From NCBI GenBank assembly GCA_934654815.1, contig CAKUGU010000061.1, positions 1 to 7,716 on the forward strand: a DNA stretch of 7,716 nt. The letters run 5' to 3'. A program made the position numbers and the translations under genes. How positions within the stretch are numbered: the stretch's first letter is position 1; each line of letters begins with the position of its first letter. Below the pieces are notes generated by a model. It saw nothing but the letters and a program-made list of their open reading frames with translations. It was not told where the DNA came from and ran no database searches. Below, piece after piece: positions 1 to 4,782 of this stretch. The stretch is from an uncultured Ellagibacter sp. Its GTDB lineage: Bacteria; Actinomycetota; Coriobacteriia; Coriobacteriales; Eggerthellaceae.

Positions 1-25
1 CCCTCCCTCGCAAGCTCGGTCGGGC

Positions 26-70
26 GAATTCCTAAAAACGTGCCACTGGCACGTTTTCTTAACGGAATTC
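26..70. terminator. Hairpin, possibly a bidirectional terminator
   Basis: A perfect 10-bp stem (35-44 with 48-57, AAAACGTGCC paired with GGCACGTTTT, loop ACT) is flanked by a second inverted pair, GAATTCC at 26-32 and GGAATTC at 64-70. Read on the plus strand it ends in TTTTCTT, and on the minus strand in TTTTT, so it could terminate in either direction. The nearest supported gene is the tRNA-Ser operon, which already has its own terminator at 111-135. This hairpin may therefore serve a gene outside the window. Nothing else in 1-110 can be called. Confidence 0.5.
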
Positions 71-110
71 CACCTCAACGGTTCGAATCCCTGCAGGTTC
101 CCTAGACATG

Positions 111-135
111 AAAAGAGCCTGCTATTCGCAGGCTC
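111..135 (-). terminator. Intrinsic terminator of the tRNA-Ser operon
   Basis: On the minus strand an 8-bp GC-rich stem (115-122 with 128-135, GAGCCTGC paired with GCAGGCTC) and a 5-nt loop are followed directly by TTTT (114-111). It lies 13 nt past the CCA end of tRNA-Ser(CGA), as expected for a Rho-independent terminator closing the two-tRNA transcript. Confidence 0.75.
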
Positions 136-148
136 CCATGATTCTAAC

Positions 149-241
149 TGGCGGAGGAGGAGGGATTCGAACCCTCGTTACCCGGATTACGGGCAAAACG
201 GTTTTCGAGACCGCCGCATTCAACCACTCTGCCACCCCTCC
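149..241 (-). tRNA. tRNA-Ser(CGA)
   Basis: This minus-strand gene is a 93-nt class II tRNA reading the codon UCG. The acceptor 5' strand GGAGGGG (241-235) pairs with CTCCTCC at the 3' end, with one G-U pair. The discriminator is G and CCA is encoded (151-149). The T arm is GAGGG-TTCGAAT-CCCTC. The anticodon loop is CTCGAAA with anticodon CGA at 207-205. A long variable arm lies between the anticodon and T arms, as in all bacterial serine tRNAs. It is the second gene of a two-gene serine tRNA operon and lies 61 bp downstream of tRNA-Ser(GGA). Confidence 0.96.
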
Positions 242-253
242 GCGGTGGGGTGC

Positions 254-293
254 GAGGCTAAAGCCTCATATGCGAAACGCGCCGAAGCGCGTT
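254..293 (-). other. Two hairpins in the tRNA spacer, one with a UUCG tetraloop
   Basis: The 61-bp spacer between the two serine tRNAs can form two stems. One is GAGGC/GCCTC (254-258 with 263-267). The other is a 7-bp stem, AACGCGC/GCGCGTT (276-282 with 287-293), which on the minus-strand transcript closes a C-UUCG-G tetraloop, one of the most stable RNA loops known. Such stems could shield the spacer or guide processing of the tRNA precursor. On the plus strand the second stem is followed by a T-run, but no plus-strand gene lies upstream to terminate. Confidence 0.5.
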
Positions 294-302
294 ACTTTTT
301 TC

Positions 303-394
303 TGGCGGAGAGATGGGGATTCGAACCCCAGATACCCTTTTGGGGCATACACGATTTCCAATCGTGCTCCTTCGGCCAGCTCGGACATCTCTCC
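303..394 (-). tRNA. tRNA-Ser(GGA)
   Basis: This minus-strand gene is a 92-nt class II tRNA reading UCC and UCU. The acceptor strands are GGAGAGA (394-388) and TCTCTCC. The discriminator is G and CCA is encoded (305-303). The T arm is TGGGG-TTCGAAT-CCCCA. The anticodon stem closes the loop TTGGAAA with anticodon GGA at 359-357. A long variable arm is present. It is the promoter-proximal gene of the serine tRNA pair, starting about 20 nt after the expected transcription start. Confidence 0.96.
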
Positions 395-419
395 GCATTG
401 CCAATTGCAGCATCTAAGT

Positions 420-448
420 ATTATACAGATAGATACGCCATGTAACAA
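420..448 (-). promoter_or_regulatory. Promoter of the tRNA-Ser operon
   Basis: On the minus strand a perfect -10 box TATAAT (425-420) is separated by exactly 17 bp from the -35 box TTGTTA (448-443, 4 of 6 consensus bases). Transcription would start near 413, about 20 nt before the first base of tRNA-Ser(GGA). The local AT-richness contrasts with the surrounding GC-rich DNA. This is the clearest sigma-70-type promoter in the window. Confidence 0.8.
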
Positions 449-480
449 GGAAAAATTTCAAATTCATAAGTTGCCCTGGG

Positions 481-510
481 TTGGGCACCGCAAAAAGCGG
501 TCCTGCCCAA
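481..510 (-). terminator. Hairpin after the ABC ATPase gene
   Basis: An outer stem TTGGGC/GCCCAA (481-486 with 505-510) and an inner stem ACCGC/GCGGT (487-491 with 497-501, five-base loop) with a 3-nt bulge form one long hairpin about 20 nt past the ABC ATPase stop codon. No proper U-run follows it on the minus strand. A classical intrinsic terminator is therefore only a guess; it may instead protect the 3' end or work with Rho. Confidence 0.4.
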
Positions 511-529
511 GGCGACGTCTTGCAACCCG

Positions 530-1363
530 TTAGTACTCGCTCGTCAGCGAGTAATGCCCGGGAGTCGCTTCCGCAACGCTCATCGGCACGTCGAACAGGG
601 ACGACATGGCCTCGTCGGTAAGGAGCTCCTCCTTCGGACCGTCCGCATGGACCGCGCCGTTCTTGATGAGCAGAAGCCGCTCGATTTCCGGGATGATGTC
701 CTCCGCGTAGTGCGTGACCAGCAGAATCGCGCGCCCTGACTGGGCAATCATGCGCATGGAGCGACGCACGTAGTGCATGCCCTGCGGGTCGAGGCCGGTG
801 CACGGCTCGTCAAGCACGATGACGTCGGGATCGTGGACGAGCGCGCGGGCGAACAGCACACGGCGCGCCTGGCCGGTGGAAAGCGTCATCACGTCGCGGT
901 CGGCGATCTTGTCGACCCCGAGCATCTCCATCGTTTTGTGGCAGCGGGCGTAATCGTCCTCGCTTGCGTTCACGCGCTTGGGCACGCCGAGCGAACCGTA
1001 CAGCCCGCCGACCACGACCTCGATCGCAGGCATGTGCACCGTGATCTGGTCCTGCATGGTGGACGACACGATGCCGAGGCATTTCTTCACGTCTTCGAGC
1101 GTCGCGCGCGCGTTGCCACGGAAGAGCACAGGCGGTTCGTCCTGGTAAAGCGGAAGGATCTCGCGGGTGATGAGCTTGATGAACGTCGATTTGCCGGCGC
1201 CGTTGGGGCCGAGGAGCGCCATGCTCTCGCCCTCGGCGAGTTCGAACGAGCCGACGTTCAGGATGGTTTTACCCGAGCGTTTGACGATTGCGTTGTTGAG
1301 GCGAAGAAAAGGAGGACGCGAATCGTTTTCGCGCCCTCCCTCAAAAGCGGTGCTTTCAGTCAT
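530..1363 (-). CDS. ABC transporter ATP-binding protein
   Basis: This is a complete single-domain ABC ATPase of 277 aa that should couple ATP hydrolysis to transport from the cytoplasmic side of a membrane permease. Visible motifs are Walker A GPNGAGKST (52-60), a Q-loop glutamine at about 104, a variant signature LSTGQ (161-165) followed by ARRVLFARAL, Walker B VIVLDEP (181-187), D-loop TGLD (189-192) and the H-loop histidine H218. The spacing and the stretch MPAIEVVVGGLYGSLG recall the ModF/YlmA-like group of ATPases, but the substrate cannot be read from the sequence. No permease or binding protein is in the window. The ATG lies 5 nt after the stop of the PpiC-like gene and has only a poor ribosome binding site, so translation may be coupled to that gene. 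The first 17 or so residues are a polar extension before the conserved domain. Confidence 0.9.
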   Translation of the reverse strand: MTESTAFEGGRENDSRPPFLRLNNAIVKRSGKTILNVGSFELAEGESMALLGPNGAGKSTFIKLITREILPLYQDEPPVLFRGNARATLEDVKKCLGIVSSTMQDQITVHMPAIEVVVGGLYGSLGVPKRVNASEDDYARCHKTMEMLGVDKIADRDVMTLSTGQARRVLFARALVHDPDVIVLDEPCTGLDPQGMHYVRRSMRMIAQSGRAILLVTHYAEDIIPEIERLLLIKNGAVHADGPKEELLTDEAMSSLFDVPMSVAEATPGHYSLTSEY

Positions 1364-1368
1364 GCGGG

Positions 1369-2577
1369 CTATGCTGCCTTTGCTGTAGAGGTTTCGGTCG
1401 ATGAGCTGTCGGTGCTTGCCGAGGAATCCGCCGAAGAAGCGTCCGAACTGGTGCTATCGCCGGAAGAAGCGTCGGTCGAGCTCGAGCCATCGGCGCCGTC
1501 GGTCGTCGTGGCGTCGGACGAAGAATCGTCGTCGGACTGGTACTTCGACATGTCGACGTCGTAGGGAAGGCCGCTCGGCATGTCCTTGATGTCGATGTCG
1601 GCGTTATCCTTCGCGTCGGAAAGCCACTGCTGGTATTCCTTGGACTGGTTGGAAGATTTCAGCGAATTCCTGAACTGCTCGACGAACTCACTCGGAAGCT
1701 GGTCGAGGCTCGTCAGCTCTTCGGGTGCGGTGAACACGTCAGTGCACTTGATGATATGGATGCCATAGCTGCTCGTAACCAAGCCGCTGACCTGGTCTTT
1801 CTGAAGGTCGGCAAGGCCGTTGGTATATTCGGTCACGAACGAGTTGAGCTTGTCCCAACCCACATCGCCGCCGTTCGCAGCGGAACCGGAGTCCTTGGAG
1901 TAGGTCTTGGCGGCCTCGGCGAAGTCGAGCGTGCCGGCATTGATCTGGTCGAGGACGCTCTGGGCCGTTTCCTCGTCGTCAGCGTCGAAGAGAATGTGCG
2001 AGGAGCGCTTCGCGCCGTCGTAGCTGGAAATGTTCGACTGCGCGTAGGAGAGCACGTCGTCGTCAGACGGGTCGGAGCTGAAGGTTTTCAGCAGGCCCTG
2101 CTGGAGGAGCGACGTCTTGATGTTGCTGCGGTACTCGTCCTCGGTCATGTTCACCGACTTGAGGGCGTCCTGCCACTTGTCGTCGGAGCTGTAGTTCGAC
2201 TTCATCTGATCGACGTAGGACTGCACCTCGTCGTCGCTGACCGTGACGCCCTTCTCGTCGGCGCCTTGGATGATAAGCTGCTTCGCGACGAGCGAATCGA
2301 TGACTTCTTCGCGAACCTTCTCGGGCGTGTAATTGTTCTTGGCCATCCACTGGCCCCACGCGTCTTCATCGGTGAGCGACATCTGCGAGCGAATGTTCTC
2401 AACGGACGAAGTAACGTCGTCTTCCTGAATCTCGTCGCCGTTGACGGTGGCCGCGACACCCCCCGTGTATTTCGTAGTCGAGGTCGAGGAATTTCCCGAA
2501 CATGCCGTGATGCCCATGACGCACAGAGCCGACAGGCTCACCGCGCACACGGCCTTGGCGAACGCCGCAGTCTTCAT
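1369..2577 (-). CDS. PpiC/PrsA-like peptidyl-prolyl cis-trans isomerase lipoprotein
   Basis: This predicted extracytoplasmic foldase (402 aa) isomerises proline peptide bonds in exported proteins. The start at 2577 is chosen because AAGGGAAGG precedes it and a lipoprotein signal peptide follows: M-K, a hydrophobic stretch to residue 25, and the lipobox I-T-A-C with lipidated C26. An in-frame ATG at 2682 would bury the signal peptide behind 35 extra residues. Residues 40-165 resemble a SurA/PrsA N-terminal chaperone domain (TVNGDEI near the start). Residues 190-281 form the parvulin PpiC domain, with RSSHILF, a GGDVGW motif and YGIHIIK at its end. The last 55 residues are a low-complexity Ser/Asp/Thr/Ala tail. 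The gene probably shares a transcript with the ABC ATPase 5 nt downstream. Parvulin identity is secure; calling it PrsA itself is not. Confidence 0.9.
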   Translation of the reverse strand: MKTAAFAKAVCAVSLSALCVMGITACSGNSSTSTTKYTGGVAATVNGDEIQEDDVTSSVENIRSQMSLTDEDAWGQWMAKNNYTPEKVREEVIDSLVAKQLIIQGADEKGVTVSDDEVQSYVDQMKSNYSSDDKWQDALKSVNMTEDEYRSNIKTSLLQQGLLKTFSSDPSDDDVLSYAQSNISSYDGAKRSSHILFDADDEETAQSVLDQINAGTLDFAEAAKTYSKDSGSAANGGDVGWDKLNSFVTEYTNGLADLQKDQVSGLVTSSYGIHIIKCTDVFTAPEELTSLDQLPSEFVEQFRNSLKSSNQSKEYQQWLSDAKDNADIDIKDMPSGLPYDVDMSKYQSDDDSSSDATTTDGADGSSSTDASSGDSTSSDASSADSSASTDSSSTETSTAKAA

Positions 2578-2680
2578 ATGGCCTTCCCTTACACGAAAAA
2601 GCGCGTCGAACAGGGGATTCAGTCGCATTTGAACGCCCAATTCCACGCGATAATGGATGCTGTGGAATGTATTTTCGCAC

Positions 2681-2710
2681 ATGATAATTTGTTTGCTTAA
2701 TCAAGCACAA
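2681..2710 (-). promoter_or_regulatory. Candidate promoter of the PpiC-like gene
   Basis: On the minus strand, -10 TATCAT (2686-2681, 5 of 6) sits 18 bp from a weak -35 TTGTGC (2710-2705, 3 of 6) in a locally AT-rich patch. It would give a leader of about 100 nt before the ATG at 2577. The poor -35 box makes this tentative. Confidence 0.35.
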
Positions 2711-2742
2711 TATGCCCACTTCCGCTTCACAAAGCTTCGTAA

Positions 2743-2776
2743 AAGGGCTGTAAAGCGCCCTTGATTTTCGGGCGCT
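2743..2776 (-). terminator. Two mutually exclusive hairpins, terminator-like
   Basis: On the minus-strand transcript, AGCGCCC (2776-2770) can pair with GGGCGCT (2760-2754). The overlapping segment AAGGGC (2762-2757) can instead pair with GCCCTT (2748-2743), which is followed by TTA. The central GGGC belongs to both stems, so only one can form. The second stem with its short U-run could terminate transcripts coming from purE. The arrangement resembles an attenuator, but no sensing leader or start site has been identified. Confidence 0.4.
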
Positions 2777-2830
2777 GAACGATTGGGGCCTCGGGAATCG
2801 GCGGCTTGACGGCGCCTGGCCCGCGTATGA

Positions 2831-2869
2831 AATCGCCTGCAGATCGCGAGTGGCGATGTGCAGGCGATT
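2831..2869. repeat. Long hairpin-forming inverted repeat
   Basis: An 11-bp perfect stem AATCGCCTGCA/TGCAGGCGATT (2831-2841 with 2859-2869) continues, after one G-G mismatch, into a 5-bp stem ATCGC/GCGAT (2843-2847 with 2853-2857) around the 5-nt loop GAGTG. It lies about 110 nt downstream of the purE stop. No strong U-run follows on either strand, so it may be a REP-like element or RNA stabiliser rather than a simple terminator. Confidence 0.6.
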
Positions 2870-2870
2870 C

Positions 2871-2896
2871 GGCGACGCGACATGGCGACGCGACAT
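2871..2896. repeat. 13-bp tandem duplication
   Basis: The unit GGCGACGCGACAT occurs twice without interruption (2871-2883 and 2884-2896), and a partial third unit GGCG follows. It sits immediately next to the long hairpin at 2831-2869. Such a pair can arise by replication slippage. No coding frame uses it. Confidence 0.75.
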
Positions 2897-2978
2897 GGCG
2901 CGGCTGCATAGGGCTTGACCGCGTGCAATCGCAGACGCGACCGCACGACATGACGCAGCTGCGAAGCGGAGAACGGGC

Positions 2979-3443
2979 TTACGCTTCCGCCATGGCTTTC
3001 TTGAAGTCGATGATCTTCTGGCGGCAACCGTCGCAGTTGGTGCCGAGCATCTGCACGGCGAGAATGGCGGCGTTCTTCGCGCCGTTGATGGCGACGCAGG
3101 CCACGGGCACGCCGGAGGGCATCTGCACCATGGACAGAAGCGAATCGAGCCCGCCCAAGTCGCTTGTCTTCATGGGAACGGCGATGACCGGGTCAGGAGT
3201 GTATGCTGCGACGACGCCACCGAGGTGCGCCGCCTTGCCCGCGGCCGCGATAATGACCTTGATGCCGCGCTCGTGCGCCGTCGATGCCCATTCGTGCACT
3301 TCGAGCGGCTTGCGGTGCGCGCTCGCGACCTTCACCTCGTAGGAAATGCCGAACTCGTCGAGCTGCTGCATGCACGGCTCCATTGCGGGCATGTCGGACT
3401 TGCTTCCCATGATGATCCCGACGACGGGCTTACCTTCTGCCAT
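2979..3443 (-). CDS. purE: PurE, N5-carboxyaminoimidazole ribonucleotide mutase (or AIR carboxylase)
   Basis: This is cytoplasmic PurE of de novo purine synthesis (154 aa), which produces 4-carboxy-aminoimidazole ribonucleotide. The start at 3443 is chosen because GGAAGGG lies about 7 nt upstream and MAEGKPVVGIIMGSKSD matches the usual N-terminus; the frame stays open to 3506 but that extension has no support. Conserved parts are GSKSD (13-17), the catalytic SAHR (41-44), AAHLGG (71-76), the strand PVIAVP (85-90) and MPSGVPV (108-114). The layout is class I PurE, which usually works with PurK. No purK is in the window. K70 stands where class I enzymes usually have glycine before AAHL. Length is slightly below the common 160-170 aa. 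The gene stands alone, with hairpins downstream. Confidence 0.95.
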   Translation of the reverse strand: MAEGKPVVGIIMGSKSDMPAMEPCMQQLDEFGISYEVKVASAHRKPLEVHEWASTAHERGIKVIIAAAGKAAHLGGVVAAYTPDPVIAVPMKTSDLGGLDSLLSMVQMPSGVPVACVAINGAKNAAILAVQMLGTNCDGCRQKIIDFKKAMAEA

Positions 3444-3480
3444 TTCGATCCCTTCCGACGTTGTTTCGCTTTCGAGCTTC

Positions 3481-3486
3481 AGTATA
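3481..3486 (-). promoter_or_regulatory. Candidate -10 box of purE
   Basis: TATACT (5 of 6 consensus) lies on the minus strand about 40 nt before the purE ATG. No convincing -35 box is seen at 16-18 bp. TTGGGC occurs only 14 bp upstream. It could be a weak or activator-dependent promoter. Confidence 0.35.
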
Positions 3487-3605
3487 CGCGCGCAGCCGTC
3501 GCCCAACTGGGAAAACCCGCGGTTTCACAGGCTTTACCTTGCGTTAGCCCGCTTGCGCGTGCGGGGTGAGGCTGGGCAAGCATGCGGTCGGCGGGCGTGT
3601 CGGAG

Positions 3606-4010
3606 TTAGCTCGCCTGAGCGCGCGTCAGGCGGGCGATGGCCTCGTAGCCCGAGCGGCCGTGGGCGAATTCCTCGGTCAGGTCGAGCAGAGGGATATCTT
3701 CGGGAACGTGGATGCTCGGGTTCTGCTTGAGAATCTCGATGCGCGGGACATGGCAGTTGAACAGGCGGCACACTTGCGGGCGCGCTTCCCAAATCATGCA
3801 GCCTCCTTCGGGGCTTTGGAGCGGGCAGCATTCGCCCTTGCGGTCGATAGGTTTTACGCCCTTCTCGTCGATGCACTGGCGCATAGCCTCAAGCTCGTTG
3901 GGCGTGATGGCGAGCACGTTAAGGTGGCAGCATTGGCCGCAGCACGCGCAATCGGGGTAGCTGTTGTCGCCGTCGAAACGCAGCGGTTTGCCGTCGGGCG
4001 TGATCTTCAT
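3606..4010 (-). CDS. YkgJ-family cysteine cluster protein
   Basis: This is a small cytoplasmic protein (134 aa) of the YkgJ/UPF0153 family, thought to bind zinc or an iron-sulphur cluster. Its biochemical role is unknown. The start at 4010 has a perfect AGGAGG 6 nt upstream; the frame extends to 4112 without support. There are eleven cysteines: C21, C23, C24, C27, C28, C46, C61, C62, C71, C81 and C86. The N-terminal cluster CACCGQCC and the later R-P-x-V-C-R-L-F-N-C are the family hallmarks. There is no signal peptide or membrane segment. It is a single gene, with purE 162 bp downstream on the same strand and a long gene-free region upstream. Confidence 0.88.
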   Translation of the reverse strand: MKITPDGKPLRFDGDNSYPDCACCGQCCHLNVLAITPNELEAMRQCIDEKGVKPIDRKGECCPLQSPEGGCMIWEARPQVCRLFNCHVPRIEILKQNPSIHVPEDIPLLDLTEEFAHGRSGYEAIARLTRAQAS

Positions 4011-4275
4011 GAGAGTCCTCCTTGCTGTGGAACGCGAGCGCAAGCAGGTTTTTCTCCCTGTTTTCCGCCTGTGTCGTTGTCTGTTTTGAGTGCCGGCGAC
4101 GTGCCGGATCATGGGGGATGCGACGCGTGACGCCGCGAGTGGTTGGTGCGAGTCGCGACTCGCTGGCCGTGCGCTTCCCTGCCCCTGATTCTAGCCGCTT
4201 CACCGAAGGCTATCGCGCCCCAATCGGCGAATGAAAGAGAGCGAAGAAGCGAGGGGCTGGGGGTCTGCACGCTTC
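4011..4275. other. Gene-free region upstream of the ykgJ-like gene
   Basis: No coding sequence can be supported here. It should contain the ykgJ-like promoter on the minus strand. The only box seen is TAGAAT (4193-4188), without a good -35. The notable element is the perfect palindrome at 4148-4163, listed separately. Confidence 0.5.
4148..4163. promoter_or_regulatory. Perfect 16-bp palindrome, possible operator
   Basis: GCGAGTCGCGACTCGC is fully self-complementary and lies about 140 bp upstream of the ykgJ-like start. Dimeric regulators bind such sites. With no loop it is a better DNA site than an RNA hairpin. Chance palindromes are more likely in GC-rich DNA, so its function is a guess. 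Confidence 0.35.
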
Positions 4276-4578
4276 CAGTTGCAAAACTGTCGTTGGCTGC
4301 CATTCCGTTTTGCAAAAGCGTCGCTGGATGCCATTTGTTGCTCGAGCAACCTACCGTTCGCCGGATTTGGGGCGTTCCATGGCGGGCTGTGACGGTTTTG
4401 CAAAAGGAGGAAGGCGCAAGGCTTTGCAAAAGCGGAACGGGCAGCCATCTTCCGTTGCAAACCCGTCACAGCCCGCCACCCGTTTTTGCAGAACCGTCGT
4501 TGGACGCCACAAGCTTTTACAAACCCGTCCTTCGCCGCCATCCCGATTTGCAAAAGCGTCACAGCCCACCATTTTCGG
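4276..4578. repeat. Degenerate 31-bp tandem array built on TTTTGCAAAA
   Basis: The anchor TGCAAAA (or a one- or two-base variant) occurs at 4280, 4311, 4399, 4425, 4456, 4487, 4518 and 4549. The last five are spaced exactly 31 bp apart, and so are the first two. The rest of the unit is also conserved, roughly CGTCGTTGG then ACGCCATCCCG after the anchor. The whole unit is therefore repeated, not a short repeat with unrelated spacers. The unit around 4378-4405 is in the opposite orientation. The stretch 4338-4377 is strongly diverged and carries GTTGCTCGAGCAAC. A 31-bp period rules out a protein repeat in one frame. It sits between the ykgJ-like gene and tRNA-Gly. Function unknown. Confidence 0.8.
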
Positions 4579-4627
4579 CATAGTTTTTGGAGACGCGTTT
4601 TCCTCGCGGGAAATCTGGCAAATGCGG

Positions 4628-4633
4628 TATACT
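4628..4633 (+). promoter_or_regulatory. Candidate -10 box of tRNA-Gly
   Basis: TATACT (5 of 6) lies 14 bp before the first base of tRNA-Gly, so the transcript would start only a few bases upstream of the mature 5' end. The sequence 17 bp upstream (CGCGGG) is not a recognisable -35 box. The last unit of the 31-bp array ends about 50 bp upstream. Confidence 0.45.
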
Positions 4634-4647
4634 GTCAACCAATGTTT

Positions 4648-4722
4648 GCGGGTGTCGCCAAGTGGTAAGGCCCGAGCTTCCCAAGCTCGTATTCGCGGGT
4701 TCGAGTCCCGTCACCCGCTCCA
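4648..4722 (+). tRNA. tRNA-Gly(CCC)
   Basis: This is a 75-nt tRNA reading GGG. The acceptor strand GCGGGTG (4648-4654) pairs with CACCCGC (4712-4718). The discriminator is T and CCA is encoded (4720-4722). The anticodon stem CGAGC/GCTCG closes the loop TTCCCAA with anticodon CCC at 4680-4682. The T arm is GCGGG-TTCGAGT-CCCGT. The gene is followed by a terminator and then the HAD phosphatase gene. Confidence 0.96.
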
Positions 4723-4732
4723 TTGAATTTCT

Positions 4733-4757
4733 CGGCGGCCGTTGTGCCGCCGTTTTT
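4733..4757 (+). terminator. Intrinsic terminator of tRNA-Gly
   Basis: A 7-bp all-GC stem CGGCGGC/GCCGCCG (4733-4739 with 4746-4752), a 6-nt loop and TTTTT (4753-4757) begin 11 nt after the tRNA. This is a textbook Rho-independent terminator. The HAD phosphatase start codon is only 25 nt further on, so that gene depends on read-through or on a promoter overlapping the tRNA gene. Confidence 0.85.
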
Positions 4758-4782
4758 GTTGCCGCTGCGTAGGAGGGCAATC

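Larger units (their letters stand above)
2578..2978. other. Gene-free region between purE and the PpiC-like gene
   Basis: This stretch of about 400 bp has no credible coding sequence; open frames on both strands lack a ribosome binding site and any family resemblance. It holds, in minus-strand order after purE, a 13-bp tandem duplication, a long imperfect hairpin, two competing small hairpins and a candidate promoter for the PpiC-like gene. Each is listed separately. Confidence 0.7.

Noticed and set aside
71..103. A plus-strand tRNA 3' end
   Set aside because: T-stem pairing is poor, and no acceptor, D or anticodon arm can be formed with the sequence from 1 on.
108..533. Plus-strand open frame of 141 codons
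   Set aside because: Runs through two well-formed tRNA genes and their promoter on the other strand.
773..1564. Plus-strand open frame of 263 codons
   Set aside because: Antisense to the ABC ATPase and the PpiC-like tail; no motif, no binding site.
1756..2700. Plus-strand open frame of 314 codons
   Set aside because: Antisense to the PpiC-like gene, which has a clear signal peptide and domain. The reverse frame shows no family motif.
4276..4578. CRISPR array
   Set aside because: The whole 31-bp unit is conserved rather than a constant repeat with variable spacers, units vary in sequence and orientation, and no cas gene is present.
4143..4726. Possible repeat proteins encoded by the 31-bp array on either strand
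   Set aside because: A 31-bp period shifts the frame with each unit, starts lack binding sites, and one frame runs into tRNA-Gly.
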